Shown here: piece by piece, positions 56,456-64,000 of the stretch
Position numbering within the stretch: position 1 is the first letter of the stretch
Layout: each line of letters opens with the position of its first letter
Assembly (NCBI RefSeq): GCF_008806975.1
Contig: NZ_CP031728.1
Span: forward strand, 1,116,001 to 1,180,000
Source: Cellvibrio sp. KY-GH-1
GTDB taxonomy: Bacteria; Pseudomonadota; Gammaproteobacteria; Pseudomonadales; Cellvibrionaceae
Direction: 5' to 3'
DNA: 64,000 nt
The notes under the pieces: model-generated
Databases searched by the model: none
Seen by the model: the letters and a program-made list of their open reading frames with translations, nothing else
What the model was told of the DNA's origin: nothing
Position numbers and translations under genes: made by a program

Positions 56456-57028
56456 TCACAAACTTTTTTGTGCAATAGCTTCCCAACTCGCCGCAACAAT
56501 TTTTTCCAACATATCATCATCCACGTCAATCAACCCCAGTAGACGCTTGCGTGCGATTTCAAAAATGGGTTCAAAGCCAAGAGAAAATAAAATATCGTCC
56601 GGCAAGTCTTTCAACAGGGCGCGATCACGTCCTTGTGAGAAAAACTCAAATAAGGGCGTGAGCTCCTGCCGCGCAACTTCGTGCAGGCTGCGTAACAAAT
56701 CCGGCGGAAGATGATCAAACTGGCCTTTACTGAGCAAAATTTCCGGCTCTCGCATAAATAGTTGCCAAAAGGTTTGTCCGAGATTTTTAAACTGTTCCGC
56801 TAACGACAAACCATGCTGTTGCGTTGCGCGCAACTCGGCCGCTACCCGATTAATAATTTGACCATGTAATTTGTTGATCAGGTCTTCACGATCGTCAAAA
56901 TACAAATACAAAGTGCCGGTTGCAACACCAGCTTCTTTAGCAACATCGCGCACCGAAAACCCATGAAAACCTTTACTAGCCAATAGTTTCAAGGTTGCAG
57001 CCAAAATTATTTCGCATTTACTAGTCAT
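56456..57028 (-). CDS. TetR family repressor of the RND pump
   Basis: 190 aa. N-terminal HTH (~5-50; [45 protein letters not shown]) and a C-terminal ligand-binding part with TetR_C-like sequence ([16 protein letters not shown]). The ATG at 57028 is preferred to a TTG one codon earlier. It is the last gene of the acrA-acrB-tetR unit, 9 bases after acrB, so the repressor would be made with the pump it probably controls. The likely operator is the palindrome at 61348-61365. Confidence 0.9.
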   Translation of the reverse strand: MTSKCEIILAATLKLLASKGFHGFSVRDVAKEAGVATGTLYLYFDDREDLINKLHGQIINRVAAELRATQQHGLSLAEQFKNLGQTFWQLFMREPEILLSKGQFDHLPPDLLRSLHEVARQELTPLFEFFSQGRDRALLKDLPDDILFSLGFEPIFEIARKRLLGLIDVDDDMLEKIVAASWEAIAQKSL

Positions 57029-57037
57029 CAATTTACA

Positions 57038-60000
57038 TTACTCCAGGTGTTTCGCTGGTGCCCAGCGCTTGGCCAGGCGAAATACCACTACGAAAAACAC
57101 CGGCACAAAGAATATGGCCAACACAGTGGCGGAAAACATACCGCCAAATACGCCGGTACCAATCGCATTCTGGCTGCCTGAGCCTGCACCCGTGCTAAGT
57201 ACCAAGGGTGTTACACCGAGCATAAACGCGAGGGAGGTCATAACGATGGGACGTAAACGCATCCGTACCGCCTCCATAGTTGCCTCCAACAAATCCATGC
57301 CCTGTTCATAAAGTGCTTTGGCAAACTCAACAATCAAGATTGCATTTTTTGCAGCAAGACCAATTGTTGTTAACAAACCAACCTGGAAATACACATCGTT
57401 AGACAACCCTCTCGCCATCGCGAACAGCACCGCACCAATCACACCCAAGGGCACAACCAGCATCACCGAAATCGGCACTGACCAGCTTTCATAAAGCGCT
57501 GCAAGACAAAGGAACACAATTAAAATCGACAGTGCGTACAACATAGGTGCCTGGTTACCGGATTCACGTTCCTGTAATGACATTCCTGTCCACTGATAAC
57601 CAATACCCGCCGGCAATTTTGCAGCAATTTCTTCTGCAGCCAACATTGCATCACCCGAACTTACGCCAGGCGCCCCCTGCCCCAAAACATTGACTGAAGG
57701 CACACCGTTGTAGCGCTCTAGACGCGGCGAACCAAAAATCCAACGACCGGACGTAAATGCAGAAAATGGCACCATTTCATTTTTGTTGTTGCGCACGTAC
57801 CAGTTTTTTACGTCCTCCGGTAACATGCGATATTGAGCCTCGCCTTGTACGTATACTTTTTTCACTCGCCCTTTATCAATAAAATCATTCACATAGCTAG
57901 CCGCCCACGCGGTGGAAAAAACGCTGTTAATATCACTAAGGGAAACACCTAACGCGGCCGCTTTTTCCTGATCGACATCCAGTTTAAATTGCGGATTGTC
58001 GTCCTGTCCGTTGGGACGCACACCCACCAGACGAGAATCCTGTGCGGCCGCCCCCAAAAATTGATTGCGCGCTTGCATCAAGGTTTCGTGCCCCAAACCA
58101 CCCAAATCCTGCAATTGCAAATTAAATCCGGATGACGTGCCCAATTGCGTAATCGCGGGTGGCACAAATGGAAACACCATGGCATCTTTAATTTGCGTGA
58201 ATGCACCCATTGCTCTAGCTGCAATCGCTTTTACGTGTTGAGTGTCACTACTGCGCTCACTCCAATCACGCAAACCTACAAACGCGATGCCATTATTTTG
58301 GCCCCGGCCGCTAAAACTAAAACCAATAACCGAAAACACCGACCGAACATTGGCCTTTTCAGTTTCTAAAAAATGTTTCTCTACATGATTCATCACACCG
58401 ATGGAGCGTTCTTTAGTTGCACCGACCGGCAAAGTCATTTGGGTAAATAAAACCCCCTGGTCCTCGTCGGGCAGAAACGAACCCGGTAAACGAGTGAACA
58501 GCAACCCTAACACCATCACAATCCCTACATAAATTAACATGTAGCGGCCAGTGCGCCCCAGCATAGATTTCACACCGGTTTGATATTTATCTGTTGCGCG
58601 ATTGAAATTACGATTAAACCAGCCGAAAAAGCCGGTCTTATGATAGTGATCTGCATCAACCGGTTTTAACATGCTTGCACAAAGCGCAGGCGTAAGCGTA
58701 AGCGCAACGATGACAGACAACGCCATGGCCGAAACGATCGTAATAGAAAACTGACGGTAGATAACACCCGTCGAGCCGCCAAAAAATGCCATAGGTACAA
58801 ATACCGCGGCGAGCACCAGAGCAATTCCAATTAATGCACCGGTAATTTGCTGCATGGATTTGCGCGTTGCCTCGCGCGGCGAGAGGCCATCTTCCGCCAT
58901 TACCCGCTCGACGTTTTCCACCACCACAATGGCATCGTCCACCAACAGACCGATAGCCAGCACCATTGCAAACATGGTGAGCGTATTGATAGAAAATCCG
59001 AAAGTTTGCAATACCGCAAAGGTACCCAATAACACTACCGGCACGGCTATGGTCGGGATCAGGGTTGCACGGAAATTTTGCAAAAATAAATACATCACCA
59101 AAAACACCAACACTATGGCTTCGATAAGTGTATGTACTACTTTTTCAATCGAGAGTTTTACAAAGGGTGTGGTGTCGTAGGGATAAACAACTTCTAACCC
59201 TTGCGGAAAAAATTTTTCCAATTCCCCAATGCGTTTGCGAACTGAGTCAGCGGTATCTAGCGCGTTAGCGCCCGATGCAAGCGTTACCGCCAAACCGGTT
59301 GCTGGGCGATCATTATATTCAGTCTCAAATTGATAATTCTCGCCCCCTAACTCAACACGCGCAACATCGCCCAACCGAATTTGCGAACCGTCCTGATTAA
59401 CGCGAAGCAATATATTGCGAAACTGCTCAGGGGTGTTTAATCGGGTTTGTACCACAATACTGGCGTTAATCTGCTGCCCCGGTAACGCTGGAGTTCCACC
59501 CAATTCCCCTGCGGCTATTTGTGCATTTTGCGCGCGTATAGCAGCAACAACATCTACCGTAGTTAATTTATAAGTGGCGAGTTTGTTAGCATCCAACCAG
59601 ACGCGCATGGCGTACTGCGAACCAAACAATTGAATCTGGCCCACGCCATTCACACGGCTTAATTGATCCTGCACGTTCGCCGCCACATAGTCGGCAATAT
59701 CGTATTTATCCATGCGGCCATCGGAGGATACAAAGGCCGCTACCATCAAAAAACCAGCAGATGATTTGGTAACGCGAATTCCCTGTTGTTGCACTTCCTG
59801 CGGCAACAGGGGCATCGCCGTTTGCAATTTATTTTGCACTTGCACTTGAGCGATGTCGGGATCAGTGCCCGCCTGAAAAGTTACCGTCACTTCACCGCGA
59901 CCACTAGAATCACTGGTGGCTGACATGTACTGAACATTATCGATACCCGTTAAACCCTGCTCGATAATTTGAATTACGGTATCTTGCACCGTTTGCGCTG

Positions 60001-60157
60001 AAGCACCAGGATAATTAGCACTAATACTTACCGACGGTGGCGCAACTTCCGGGTATTGCTCAATGGGCAACTTCGCAATTGATAGCAGCCCCGCCAACAT
60101 AATGATGATTGAAATTACCCACGCAAATACCGGGCGATCAATAAAGAATTTTGCCAT
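57038..60157 (-). CDS. acrB: RND multidrug efflux transporter (AcrB/MexB, HAE1 type)
   Basis: 1039 aa inner-membrane proton antiporter, 12 predicted helices and two large periplasmic loops. Seen: [27 protein letters not shown] start, [18 protein letters not shown], the proton-relay pair in [20 protein letters not shown], and [21 protein letters not shown] in the second half with the relay Lys. The family exports hydrophobic drugs and dyes. The partner AcrA lies just upstream (6-base gap); no outer-membrane channel gene is in this cluster, so a TolC-like protein must come from elsewhere. Confidence 0.96.
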   Translation of the reverse strand: MAKFFIDRPVFAWVISIIIMLAGLLSIAKLPIEQYPEVAPPSVSISANYPGASAQTVQDTVIQIIEQGLTGIDNVQYMSATSDSSGRGEVTVTFQAGTDPDIAQVQVQNKLQTAMPLLPQEVQQQGIRVTKSSAGFLMVAAFVSSDGRMDKYDIADYVAANVQDQLSRVNGVGQIQLFGSQYAMRVWLDANKLATYKLTTVDVVAAIRAQNAQIAAGELGGTPALPGQQINASIVVQTRLNTPEQFRNILLRVNQDGSQIRLGDVARVELGGENYQFETEYNDRPATGLAVTLASGANALDTADSVRKRIGELEKFFPQGLEVVYPYDTTPFVKLSIEKVVHTLIEAIVLVFLVMYLFLQNFRATLIPTIAVPVVLLGTFAVLQTFGFSINTLTMFAMVLAIGLLVDDAIVVVENVERVMAEDGLSPREATRKSMQQITGALIGIALVLAAVFVPMAFFGGSTGVIYRQFSITIVSAMALSVIVALTLTPALCASMLKPVDADHYHKTGFFGWFNRNFNRATDKYQTGVKSMLGRTGRYMLIYVGIVMVLGLLFTRLPGSFLPDEDQGVLFTQMTLPVGATKERSIGVMNHVEKHFLETEKANVRSVFSVIGFSFSGRGQNNGIAFVGLRDWSERSSDTQHVKAIAARAMGAFTQIKDAMVFPFVPPAITQLGTSSGFNLQLQDLGGLGHETLMQARNQFLGAAAQDSRLVGVRPNGQDDNPQFKLDVDQEKAAALGVSLSDINSVFSTAWAASYVNDFIDKGRVKKVYVQGEAQYRMLPEDVKNWYVRNNKNEMVPFSAFTSGRWIFGSPRLERYNGVPSVNVLGQGAPGVSSGDAMLAAEEIAAKLPAGIGYQWTGMSLQERESGNQAPMLYALSILIVFLCLAALYESWSVPISVMLVVPLGVIGAVLFAMARGLSNDVYFQVGLLTTIGLAAKNAILIVEFAKALYEQGMDLLEATMEAVRMRLRPIVMTSLAFMLGVTPLVLSTGAGSGSQNAIGTGVFGGMFSATVLAIFFVPVFFVVVFRLAKRWAPAKHLE

Positions 60158-60163
60158 GATCGG

Positions 60164-61315
60164 TTACTCCCCGATTTTGCTACTAGCTGCAGCAACCGCT
60201 TTTGCGGGAGCACCGGGCTTCGCTTTTTGCAGGCCTTCCACAATTACCTGGTCACCCACATCCAATCCGGTTAATACCAGCCATTGATCCCCCACAGTAC
60301 GAGCAACGGTAATATTGCGCACTTCAACCACACGCTCTTTATTAACAATCATGGCTGTGGCGTTACCAGTGCGATCGCGCGTTACGCCGCGCTGCGAAAC
60401 CAACATAGCATTAGCCTGGATACCTTCTTCCAAGGTAGTCCGTACAAACATACCGGGCAGCAATAGACGATCCGGATTGGGAAACTGCGCACGCAAAATA
60501 ACGGTGCCAGTGGATTCGTTCACGCCAACCTCGGCAAATTGCAAACTGCCTATATGCTCATAGGCAGTACCATCGCCCAGCAACAAACGAACTTTTGCCG
60601 AATTCAGAGCGGCGACACTTCCTTCTGCCATTTGGCGACGAAGTTGTACAAGCTGATCAGCGGATTGAGAAACATCGACATAAATTGGATCAACCTGTTG
60701 AATTTCCGCCAGCACATCCGCTTGACCAGCATTCACCAAGGCACCTTCAGTAACGTTGGACTTGCCAATAACACCGTCAATCGGAGCCAGCACGCGGGTG
60801 TAATCGAGATTAATTTTGGCCGTAGTTACACCTGCTTTTGCAACTTGCACACCGGCTTTGGACTGCCCAAGGGTCGCCAGGGCATCGTCATACTCTTGCT
60901 GACTAATGGCTTTGATTGCCACCAGGCTTTTATAGCGGGACTCACGCGCAACAGCGGCCGCCAAATTAGCTTCAGCGCGCGCCAGCTCTGCTTTGGCGCT
61001 GCTCAAGGCAGCCTCATAGCTAGAAGGATCTATTTGATACAAAGGCATACCCGCTTTGATCACACTACCCTCTGTAAACAACCGCTTCTGGATAATTCCG
61101 CTCACTTGTGGGCGAACCTCTGCCTTGCGAAACGCATTGGTTCGACCCGGAAGTTCTGCCTCCAGCGGTACATCACCACGAATCACCGGGACTACCCCAA
61201 CCTCTACCGGACCGCCTGCTGGCTTAGCTGCCTGGTTTTTCTCATCACACGCCGACAACACCAAGCCCAACAGGGACACCAGCAACACTGACCTAAAGCG
61301 AATGCGAGACCTCAT
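60164..61315 (-). CDS. acrA: RND efflux periplasmic adaptor lipoprotein (AcrA/MexA)
   Basis: 383 aa. Lipoprotein signal with lipobox LVLSACDEK (Cys near residue 22). Then a membrane-fusion fold: EAELPGRTNAFRKAEVRPQVSGIIQKRLFTEGSVIKAGMPLYQID (lipoyl half), an alpha-hairpin (~95-165; AKAELARAEANLAAAVARES), VLAPIDGVIGKSNVTEGALVNAG (second lipoyl half), and beta-barrel/MP domains (VDVSQSADQLVQL, FPNPDRLLLPGMFVRTTLEEG). The ATG at 61315 gives a proper signal peptide. It links AcrB to the outer-membrane channel. Confidence 0.95.
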   Translation of the reverse strand: MRSRIRFRSVLLVSLLGLVLSACDEKNQAAKPAGGPVEVGVVPVIRGDVPLEAELPGRTNAFRKAEVRPQVSGIIQKRLFTEGSVIKAGMPLYQIDPSSYEAALSSAKAELARAEANLAAAVARESRYKSLVAIKAISQQEYDDALATLGQSKAGVQVAKAGVTTAKINLDYTRVLAPIDGVIGKSNVTEGALVNAGQADVLAEIQQVDPIYVDVSQSADQLVQLRRQMAEGSVAALNSAKVRLLLGDGTAYEHIGSLQFAEVGVNESTGTVILRAQFPNPDRLLLPGMFVRTTLEEGIQANAMLVSQRGVTRDRTGNATAMIVNKERVVEVRNITVARTVGDQWLVLTGLDVGDQVIVEGLQKAKPGAPAKAVAAASSKIGE

Positions 61316-61347
61316 GACTAACTCCAGGGACACAATGGAAAACGGAT

Positions 61348-61365
61348 AATGAACATTTGTTCATT
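61348..61365 (-). promoter_or_regulatory. Palindromic operator upstream of acrA
   Basis: AATGAACA-TT-TGTTCATT, perfect 8-base arms, 33 bases before the acrA ATG. Weaker outer symmetry continues as GGATA...TATCC (61344-61372). Size and place fit binding of the TetR protein encoded at the end of this operon. Confidence 0.7.
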
Positions 61366-61490
61366 TTTATCCATAATAAAGTCAAACTGATGAAAAACCA
61401 GTAACTTTTCATTAATTAACGATTGTGTAACCTTGAGAAATAACTAGAAAAAAACACCGCGGGTAATTGAAATTGAGCGAAAACTCCCGT

Positions 61491-63512
61491 TCAGTCGCAC
61501 AGGAGTTTATTGAAAACGTCGATTAACTGATTGATATCAACTGGCTTGGTCAGGTAATCGAAAAAGCCCGCATTACGGCCGCGCTCGATATCATAAGGCA
61601 TTGCATTGGCAGATAAGCCAATCACCGGAACCTTGCTGGTAGATGGGTCATTTTTCAATACAGACAGAACTTCATAACCGTCCATACCCGGCAAGTTAAT
61701 GTCCAGAATCACCAGATCGGGGTTATTGCTGCGCGCTTTATAGATTCCCAAAAAAGCTTCTTCAGCAATATCCAGCTCCAACTGTGGATAGCGCGCAAAA
61801 ATTTGCTGCAACAACCGAATATTGCTCGGATTATCCTCCACATAAAGGACTTTGCATTTACGCTGAACCTGTAGCATAGCCGGGCTGTAATCTTTCTTGC
61901 TGCTTTGGGGCAAGGTCTCCACATTCCATTCTGCCGCCACTGGGAAATCCATCCAGAAGGTAGTTCCAACGTTTTCGGTACTGGCAAAATCCAACTTGCC
62001 GTGCATCATCTCCACCAATTGCTTGGTAATTACCAATCCAACACCTGACCCCTCAATATTGCTGTTTTCGGCACTCAAGCGATTAAAAGGCTGAAAGACT
62101 TCACGTTGCCGTTGCAGGGGAATTCCACGTCCGGTATCACGCACACTAATGCGCAATTTTTTTTCATCTTGCGCCACCAGCGTAACTTCAACTTCGCCGC
62201 CCACACGATTGTATTTCACCGCGTTGCTCAGCAAATTCAGCAGCGCTTGTTTGCAACGCACATGATCGGCAATGACATAGGTATTTGAAAACGTTGAGAC
62301 GCTCGCTGTTAAACGAATACCGCGGGCATCGGCCTGCGTTTGAACCAGGGTGAAACATTCATCCAACAAGCGCGATACCAACACCGGCTCCAGTGAAACC
62401 GTCATATTGCCCGATTCGATTTTGGCTAAATCCAACACATCGTTAATCAACTGCAATAAATGTTCGCCGGCTTTGCGAATTTCGCGTACGTTTTCAATTT
62501 GTTGCGTTTTCAAATTACCATCATATTCAAACAACTGCGTGTACCCGAGAATGGCATTCAGTGGCGTACGCAATTCGTGGCTCATACTGGAGAGGAATTC
62601 AGATTTTGCGCGGTTAGCTTTTTCAGCTTGTTCTTTTGCCTGCAATACTCGCTCTTCTGCGCGTTTTACTTCGGTGATATCCAAATTGGTACCGGACATC
62701 ATGATCGGCTGACCCTTCTCATTAAATACCGCGCGCCCACGGCCACGTACCCAGCGAACCTCGCCTTTTACGCTAATCAGGCGATATTCCACATCAAAAG
62801 GTGCGCGCCCAGCCATGTGCTCTACCAACGCGCTGTCGAACTTGGCTAAGTCCTGCGGGTAAATATGACGGCGCCAAATTTTCAACCGATCTTCACCCTC
62901 GGTGAGCACGTCATCCAGGTCGTCATACCCCAACAATTCCCAACAGCGATGTGAAAAATGAAAACCACCGCGATCGGCATACCACTCCCAAATACCATCG
63001 CTTGACGCCTGGATAATCCGAACTTGTCGCGCCTCACTTTCACGCAACGCCGCTTCCACTTTTTTAATTTCGGTGATATCGAAATTTACACCCGACATCA
63101 CAGTCACCTGGCCACTGTCATCGCGCAGGGAATCTGCGCGCACCTGTGTCCAAATGTAATCGCCATATTTGGTTTTAATACGATAGGAAACATCCATGGG
63201 CTTGCCACTGCGCAGATGTTGGCGCGTCGCCTCTATCGCAAATTCGCGGTCGTCCGGATGGATATACATAAGCACTTTGGTTGCATCACAAATATCTGCA
63301 GCATCTTCCGGCCCGTAGCCGAGGCGCATCCAGAATCCACCTGACCATTCGATGTGCTGGCTGTGTAAATCCCACTCCCAAAAACCGTAACCGCTACCGT
63401 TGAATATTCGCTGAAAGCGACCCACCGTTGAACGCAACAATGCCAAATCATCACTATTTTGCAAAGCAGGGTTGAAACTGATGTGTTCAATCATGGGATT
63501 GCGATTATTCAT
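61491..63512 (-). CDS. Soluble PAS-PAS hybrid histidine kinase
   Basis: 673 aa, no membrane helix. Two PAS/PAC domains (~30-155; GFWEWDLHSQHIEWSGGFWMRLGYG, and ~165-290; DGIWEWYADRGGFHFSHRCWELLGYDD), a short coiled-coil, HisKA with FLSSMSHELRTPLNAILGY (His near 307), HATPase_c (~415-530; NLLSNAVKYNRVGG, DTGRGIPLQRQ, GSGVGLVITKQ) and a C-terminal receiver (~550-670; KVLYVEDNPSNIRLL, LVILDINLPGMDGYEVL with the acceptor Asp near 604, and YLTKPVDI). The double PAS suggests cytoplasmic sensing. The output regulator is not adjacent. The gene stands alone between the RND operon and secF. Confidence 0.92.
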   Translation of the reverse strand: MNNRNPMIEHISFNPALQNSDDLALLRSTVGRFQRIFNGSGYGFWEWDLHSQHIEWSGGFWMRLGYGPEDAADICDATKVLMYIHPDDREFAIEATRQHLRSGKPMDVSYRIKTKYGDYIWTQVRADSLRDDSGQVTVMSGVNFDITEIKKVEAALRESEARQVRIIQASSDGIWEWYADRGGFHFSHRCWELLGYDDLDDVLTEGEDRLKIWRRHIYPQDLAKFDSALVEHMAGRAPFDVEYRLISVKGEVRWVRGRGRAVFNEKGQPIMMSGTNLDITEVKRAEERVLQAKEQAEKANRAKSEFLSSMSHELRTPLNAILGYTQLFEYDGNLKTQQIENVREIRKAGEHLLQLINDVLDLAKIESGNMTVSLEPVLVSRLLDECFTLVQTQADARGIRLTASVSTFSNTYVIADHVRCKQALLNLLSNAVKYNRVGGEVEVTLVAQDEKKLRISVRDTGRGIPLQRQREVFQPFNRLSAENSNIEGSGVGLVITKQLVEMMHGKLDFASTENVGTTFWMDFPVAAEWNVETLPQSSKKDYSPAMLQVQRKCKVLYVEDNPSNIRLLQQIFARYPQLELDIAEEAFLGIYKARSNNPDLVILDINLPGMDGYEVLSVLKNDPSTSKVPVIGLSANAMPYDIERGRNAGFFDYLTKPVDINQLIDVFNKLLCD

Positions 63513-63602
63513 TTGAAATTACCCTGAACAGAATACCCTCGACGATACCCCAGATTATTTGATTAAACAATCGCGCCTGCCTTAGCTTTTCAATCCCCAA
63601 AA

Positions 63603-63633
63603 ACAACAACAGCGCCTTCAGGCGCTGTTGTTG
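63603..63633 (-). terminator. Rho-independent terminator of secF
   Basis: CAACAACAGCGCC / GGCGCTGTTGTTG, perfect 13-base stem with loop TTCA. On the minus strand it is followed by TTTTTGGGG. It lies ~20 bases past the secF stop. Confidence 0.8.
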
Positions 63634-63651
63634 TAGTTAAACAAAAAGGCC

Positions 63652-64000
63652 TTACGGCATTTCGTCAACCTCTGAACCCTCTTTGGCTTTGGGCATTAAA
63701 TCTTCTTTGCCGATACCCAAGGCAACGGTAATGTTCGCCGCGATATAAATTGACGAATAAGTACCAACGATTACTCCGACAATCAAGGCAGTGGAAAAAC
63801 CACGCAGCAACTCACCACCAAATACAAACAAGCAGACGAGAACGATAAATACGGTCATTGACGTCATAACCGACCGCCCCAAGGTTTGGGTAATCGAAAT
63901 ATTGATTACTTCGAGCGGATCCATTTTACGTAACACGCGGAAGTTTTCGCGAATACGATCATAAATAACAATGGTGTCGTTAATTGAATAACCGATCAAT
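63652..64000 (-). CDS. secF: Protein-export membrane protein SecF (partial, 5' end beyond window)
   Basis: C-terminal ~116 residues of SecF, a SecDF subunit that uses the proton gradient to pull preproteins across the inner membrane. Seen: IGYSINDTIVIYDRIRENFRVLRKMDP, SITQTLGRSVMTSMTVFIVLVCLFVFGGELLRGFSTALIVGVIVGTYSSIYIA with two membrane helices, and a charged C-terminal tail (KAKEGSEVDEMP). secD and yajC normally lie just upstream, outside the window to the right. Confidence 0.93.
   Translation of the reverse strand, partial: LIGYSINDTIVIYDRIRENFRVLRKMDPLEVINISITQTLGRSVMTSMTVFIVLVCLFVFGGELLRGFSTALIVGVIVGTYSSIYIAANITVALGIGKEDLMPKAKEGSEVDEMP

Noticed and set aside
60539..61291. 250-codon open frame on the plus strand opposite acrA
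   Set aside because: Shadow of the adaptor gene; no domain and unlikely composition.

Overview
The window looks like part of the chromosome of an aerobic, polarly flagellated, plant-polysaccharide-degrading gammaproteobacterium, most likely Cellvibrio or a close relative. The strongest clue is a secreted GH30 xylanase joined by a long poly-serine linker to a CBM2, a Cellvibrio-style architecture. The flagellar gene order (flgN-flgM-flgA / cheV-cheR-flgBCDEFGHIJKL-flagellin-flaG-fliD) is that of Vibrio and Pseudomonas, with sigma-54 and sigma-28 promoters. No tool was run; all calls come from reading the sequence and recalled family knowledge.

Layout. (1) 1-3969, minus strand: a tightly overlapping operon neuA-neuB-neuC-hisF-like-hisH-like (hisH runs off the left edge). 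It makes a CMP-activated nonulosonic (sialic-like) acid and carries a HisF/HisH ammonia-delivery pair like those in amidinated-sugar loci. It lies directly downstream of fliD, so filament glycosylation is the natural inference. (2) 4128-16951: fliD, a MASE1/CHASE histidine kinase, flagellin A, flaG, flagellin B, a fliT-like chaperone and flgL. (3) 17151-31165: flgK, J, I, H, G, F, E, D, C, B, then cheR and cheV, all on the minus strand. (4) 31355-33211, plus strand: flgA (frameshifted as given), flgM and flgN. (5) 33739-64000: the xylanase, a tRNA-Arg(CCT), and a mixed set: an orphan ccmC, rsmE, a GGDEF-EAL protein, ald, a phage-lysozyme-like gene, ttcA, a PilZ protein with a sigma-54 promoter, an Aer-like receptor, bioA, trpS, a cNMP/rhodanese protein, M18 peptidase-tsaB-adk, an Lrp regulator, a TPR protein, an RND pump with a TetR gene, a hybrid kinase, and the 3' end of secF.

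How the parts work together. Regions 1-4 encode the rod, rings, hook, junction, filament and cap, their chaperones, the FlgM checkpoint and two chemotaxis proteins. Promoter sequences fit a hierarchy: good -24/-12 (sigma-54) sites precede flgB, flgA, flagellin A and the distant PilZ gene, with a weaker one before fliD. Near-consensus sigma-28 sites precede flagellin B and flgM. The two flagellins thus appear to belong to different expression classes. The extracellular axial proteins (FlgE, FlgK, FlgL, FliD and both flagellins) are much longer than enterobacterial versions, with visible internal duplications in FlgL and FliD.

The most interesting points are the nonulosonate/HisFH operon next to fliD, the differently controlled flagellin pair with related leaders, the RpoN-linked PilZ gene outside the flagellar cluster, the flgA frameshift at a C5 run, the palindrome-rich island between flgE and flgF, and several odd single genes. 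I did not see a CRISPR array, a transposon or an intact prophage.
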